Positions 61,851-64,000 of a stretch of 64,000 nucleotides of DNA are shown piece after piece. The DNA is taken from assembly GCA_023392615.1 (NCBI GenBank), contig JAEVYT010000017.1, forward strand, positions 62,001-126,000. The letters run 5' to 3'. How positions within the stretch are numbered: position 1 is the first letter of the stretch; each line of letters begins with the position of its first letter. A model generated the notes under the pieces. That model was given only the letters and a program-made list of their open reading frames with translations, was not told the DNA's origin and did not search any database. The position numbers were made by a program, and so were the translations under genes. Source of the stretch: Bacillota bacterium. Lineage in GTDB: Bacteria; Bacillota; Clostridia; Lachnospirales; Lachnospiraceae.

Positions 61851-63870
61851 AATTAAGTTATCACTATCTATGATTATAATGATATTATGTACAACTGTTA
61901 TAATAGGAGGTTTTTCTTTATACAAATCATCAGCAACGATGAATGATATCACAAATACTTCAATGCTGGATACAAATAGTGACAGCTCCAATCAGATTAG
62001 ATCGCTGATTGCAGAGGAAACGAGTAAATTGGGACTAATTGCACTGCAGAAGGAAGTAGAAGATGTTTTATCCAAAACCGATAAAGGGGAAGTGATTGAC
62101 AGTGATACCAGAGCAGAATTGAATAGTAAGCTTCAACAAATGGTAAAGGATGCTGGAAATCTGGAACACATTTTCGTTGTTGATGCTGATATCAATGACG
62201 TGGCAGATAGCGATGAAAAATTAATTGGGCAAAATTTTAAAGATAGAGCTTATGCTACGAAAACATTATCCACAGGTGAGCCTGTAATTAGTGAGACATT
62301 AAAATCAAAATCCACCGGTGCCTTCATTGTTGCATTCACATATCCAGTGAAGGTGGATGGCAAATTAGTAGGTTTTGTGGCTTCTGCGGTAAGAGCAGAC
62401 AGTTTAACAAAATATTTAAAGGATGTAAAACTGTTAAATACGAAATCCAGCTACGCCTATCTTGTAGATGAAAAGGGTACGATGCTTTATCATCCGACTG
62501 CTGATAAGATTGGTAAACCGGTTGAAAATGAACAGATAAAGAATGTAGTTGCCCAGGTAATGCAAGGTAAAACAGTTAAGGCAGATATTGTTGATTATAT
62601 GTTTAAGGGCGAACATAAGATAGCATCCTATTCGGTAATTCCTGAGACTCAATGGACGTTGGTTGTATCCGGTGACATGGGTGAAATTATGAAACCGGTA
62701 AATGATGTGACCATAAGTATTGTCTTTATAGGCTTATTTATTGCAATTTTAGCTTTATTATATGGTATATTTATCTCATTTAAAATTGCTAATCCAATCA
62801 TTAAATTGACAGAATTAATTAATAGAACAGCAAATCTGAATTTAGTAAGAGACGAATCATTTCGCTATCTTGAAAAAAATAAAGATGAAACAGGAACAAT
62901 TGCGAGCGCTTTATTCCAAACAAGAGCGGTTTTACGAGAGATGGTGGAAAAGCTGCAAAGTGTATCCCGTATAGTTTTAACCAATGCGGAAGAGATGGAA
63001 AAACTCTCGATTTTAATCCAGGAGAATGCGCATGATAATTCAGCGACTACCGAAGAATTATCCGCAGGTATGGAAGAAACAGCTGCATCTACCGAAGAAA
63101 TAACAGCAACGACCGTTGAGATTAGTAGCCATGTAAGTGATATCGCAAGTAAAGCGAAGGATGGATCAAAGGTATCCTACCAGATTTCGGAGAGAGCGTC
63201 CTCAATAAAGAAGGATGCACTGGATTCAACTCAGAATGCGAAGAATATCTATGAAGATGTTAAGGTAAAGATGGAGGAAGCAATTAAGGAATCTGACCGA
63301 ATAGCGCAAATTGGTGTGTTAGCGGATACCATTCTCGCAATTACCAATCAGACAAACCTATTAGCTTTAAATGCAGCAATTGAGGCAGCCAGAGCAGGAG
63401 AAGCAGGAAAAGGCTTTAATGTAGTTGCAAGTGAGATTCGTAAGCTAGCGGATCAATCATCAAGTACTGCTACAGGTATCCAAGAAATTGTAAAAAATGT
63501 GTATAGTTCCGTGGAAATGATGAGAACGAATTCCGAAGCATTATTAGAGTTCATCGATCAAAGTGTATTAAAGGATTATGAAAAATTATCCGGGATTGGT
63601 GAGCAATATAATGATGATGCAGTTTATATAAAACAACTTATGGTTGAATTTGAAGAAGCTGCAGAGATTTTGGATGTCTCAGTATCGAATATATCTAAAG
63701 CAATGAATGAGGTAGCAATCACAGTTTCAGAGGGATCAAAGGGCGTACAGGATATTGCAGAAAAGACTACTGATGTGGTTGAAAAGACAATTACAGAAAC
63801 AGAACTCTCAAACGAAAATGCGATTGGAGCCAGAGAATTGCAGGAGTTAGTTGATCGATTTAAAGTATAA
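61840..63870 (+). CDS. Transmembrane methyl-accepting chemotaxis protein with Cache sensor
   Basis: The 676-residue receptor has helices at about 7-27 and 285-307, enclosing an outer dCache-like sensor (VVDADINDVADSDEKLIGQ, TYPVKVDGKLVGFVASAVRAD, AYLVDEKGTMLYHP). HAMP follows at about 308-365. The signalling domain has tip TNQTNLLALNAAIEAARAGEAG. AAGGAGG precedes ATG 61840, inside the end of the c-di-GMP gene, so the two are made together. Ligand unknown. The last 130 bases of the window after it show no feature. Confidence 0.93.
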   Translation: MSIKIKLSLSMIIMILCTTVIIGGFSLYKSSATMNDITNTSMLDTNSDSSNQIRSLIAEETSKLGLIALQKEVEDVLSKTDKGEVIDSDTRAELNSKLQQMVKDAGNLEHIFVVDADINDVADSDEKLIGQNFKDRAYATKTLSTGEPVISETLKSKSTGAFIVAFTYPVKVDGKLVGFVASAVRADSLTKYLKDVKLLNTKSSYAYLVDEKGTMLYHPTADKIGKPVENEQIKNVVAQVMQGKTVKADIVDYMFKGEHKIASYSVIPETQWTLVVSGDMGEIMKPVNDVTISIVFIGLFIAILALLYGIFISFKIANPIIKLTELINRTANLNLVRDESFRYLEKNKDETGTIASALFQTRAVLREMVEKLQSVSRIVLTNAEEMEKLSILIQENAHDNSATTEELSAGMEETAASTEEITATTVEISSHVSDIASKAKDGSKVSYQISERASSIKKDALDSTQNAKNIYEDVKVKMEEAIKESDRIAQIGVLADTILAITNQTNLLALNAAIEAARAGEAGKGFNVVASEIRKLADQSSSTATGIQEIVKNVYSSVEMMRTNSEALLEFIDQSVLKDYEKLSGIGEQYNDDAVYIKQLMVEFEEAAEILDVSVSNISKAMNEVAITVSEGSKGVQDIAEKTTDVVEKTITETELSNENAIGARELQELVDRFKV

Positions 63871-64000
63871 CGAAAGGTTAACAAAGGGTTTTATATTCAG
63901 CTGATAAGAATTCCGGTAAGTTCATACAGAAGAATAAGATTTTACAGATAACTGAGTAAATCACGATTTATAATACTATTAAAATTAATATAAATTAGTG

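Noticed and set aside
1..64000. CRISPR arrays, tRNA or rRNA genes, prophage or complete insertion sequences
   Set aside because: No regularly spaced repeats, cloverleaf-like sequences, transposase or phage structural genes were seen by eye on either strand.

Overview
The window is low-GC, Gram-positive DNA from an anaerobic, motile, spore-forming member of the Clostridia. The evidence is dipicolinate synthase (dpaAB), anaerobic ribonucleotide reductase (nrdDG), chemotaxis receptors with MotAB, strong AGGAGG ribosome-binding sites and TTGACA/TATAAT promoters. The gene mix (glycosidases, oligopeptide ABC uptake, many sensors) suggests a Lachnospiraceae plant-polysaccharide degrader of the Lachnoclostridium phytofermentans type. 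That placement is inference; no search was run.

Layout. 1-2.8 kb: regulators of the AraC/GyrI and MerR/GyrI types; the first is split by an apparent frameshift. 2.8-6.4 kb (minus strand): asparagine synthetase and the dpaAB sporulation pair. 6.8-12.7 kb: a complete oligopeptide ABC importer (oppABCDF). 13.5-14.0 kb: a GNAT acetyltransferase. 14.2-28.6 kb: one long co-directional locus. It starts with a membrane protein and a polyprenyl-phosphate glycosylphosphotransferase. It continues with a radical-SAM peptide cassette: ABC exporter, PqqD-like protein, SPASM radical SAM enzyme, Cys-containing 104-aa precursor candidate, HprK-like kinase, SipW-like peptidase and nucleotidyltransferase. It ends with exopolysaccharide control genes: PHP phosphatase, surface protein, two Wzz/BY-kinase fusions and an LCP ligase. 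28.7-32 kb: RidA, a soluble chemoreceptor and mannose-6-phosphate isomerase. 32-33.3 kb (minus): two tandem Sm-like paralogues and a small membrane protein. 33.4-38.6 kb: a GH2 glycosidase and a [NiFe] hydrogenase operon with maturation protease and a cytochrome b5-like protein. 38.8-44.1 kb: an LtaS-like enzyme, motAB, and an ECF sigma/anti-sigma pair. 44.6-50 kb: FtsH, a SulP transporter and a clan-A glycosidase candidate. 50-56.8 kb: a RACE-type corrinoid activator, a subtilase and nrdDG. 56.8-63.9 kb: a two-component system, a GGDEF/EAL protein and a membrane chemoreceptor.

The most unusual content is (i) the radical-SAM peptide cassette inside an exopolysaccharide locus that has no glycosyltransferases, flippase or polymerase in view, and (ii) a family of long imperfect-hairpin elements in intergenic space. 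Two of these elements (2578-2770 and 44311-44614) share a conserved core while their long arms differ in sequence but still pair, as expected of a structured RNA or a hairpin mobile element. Each ends about 20 bases from the 3' end of a convergent gene.
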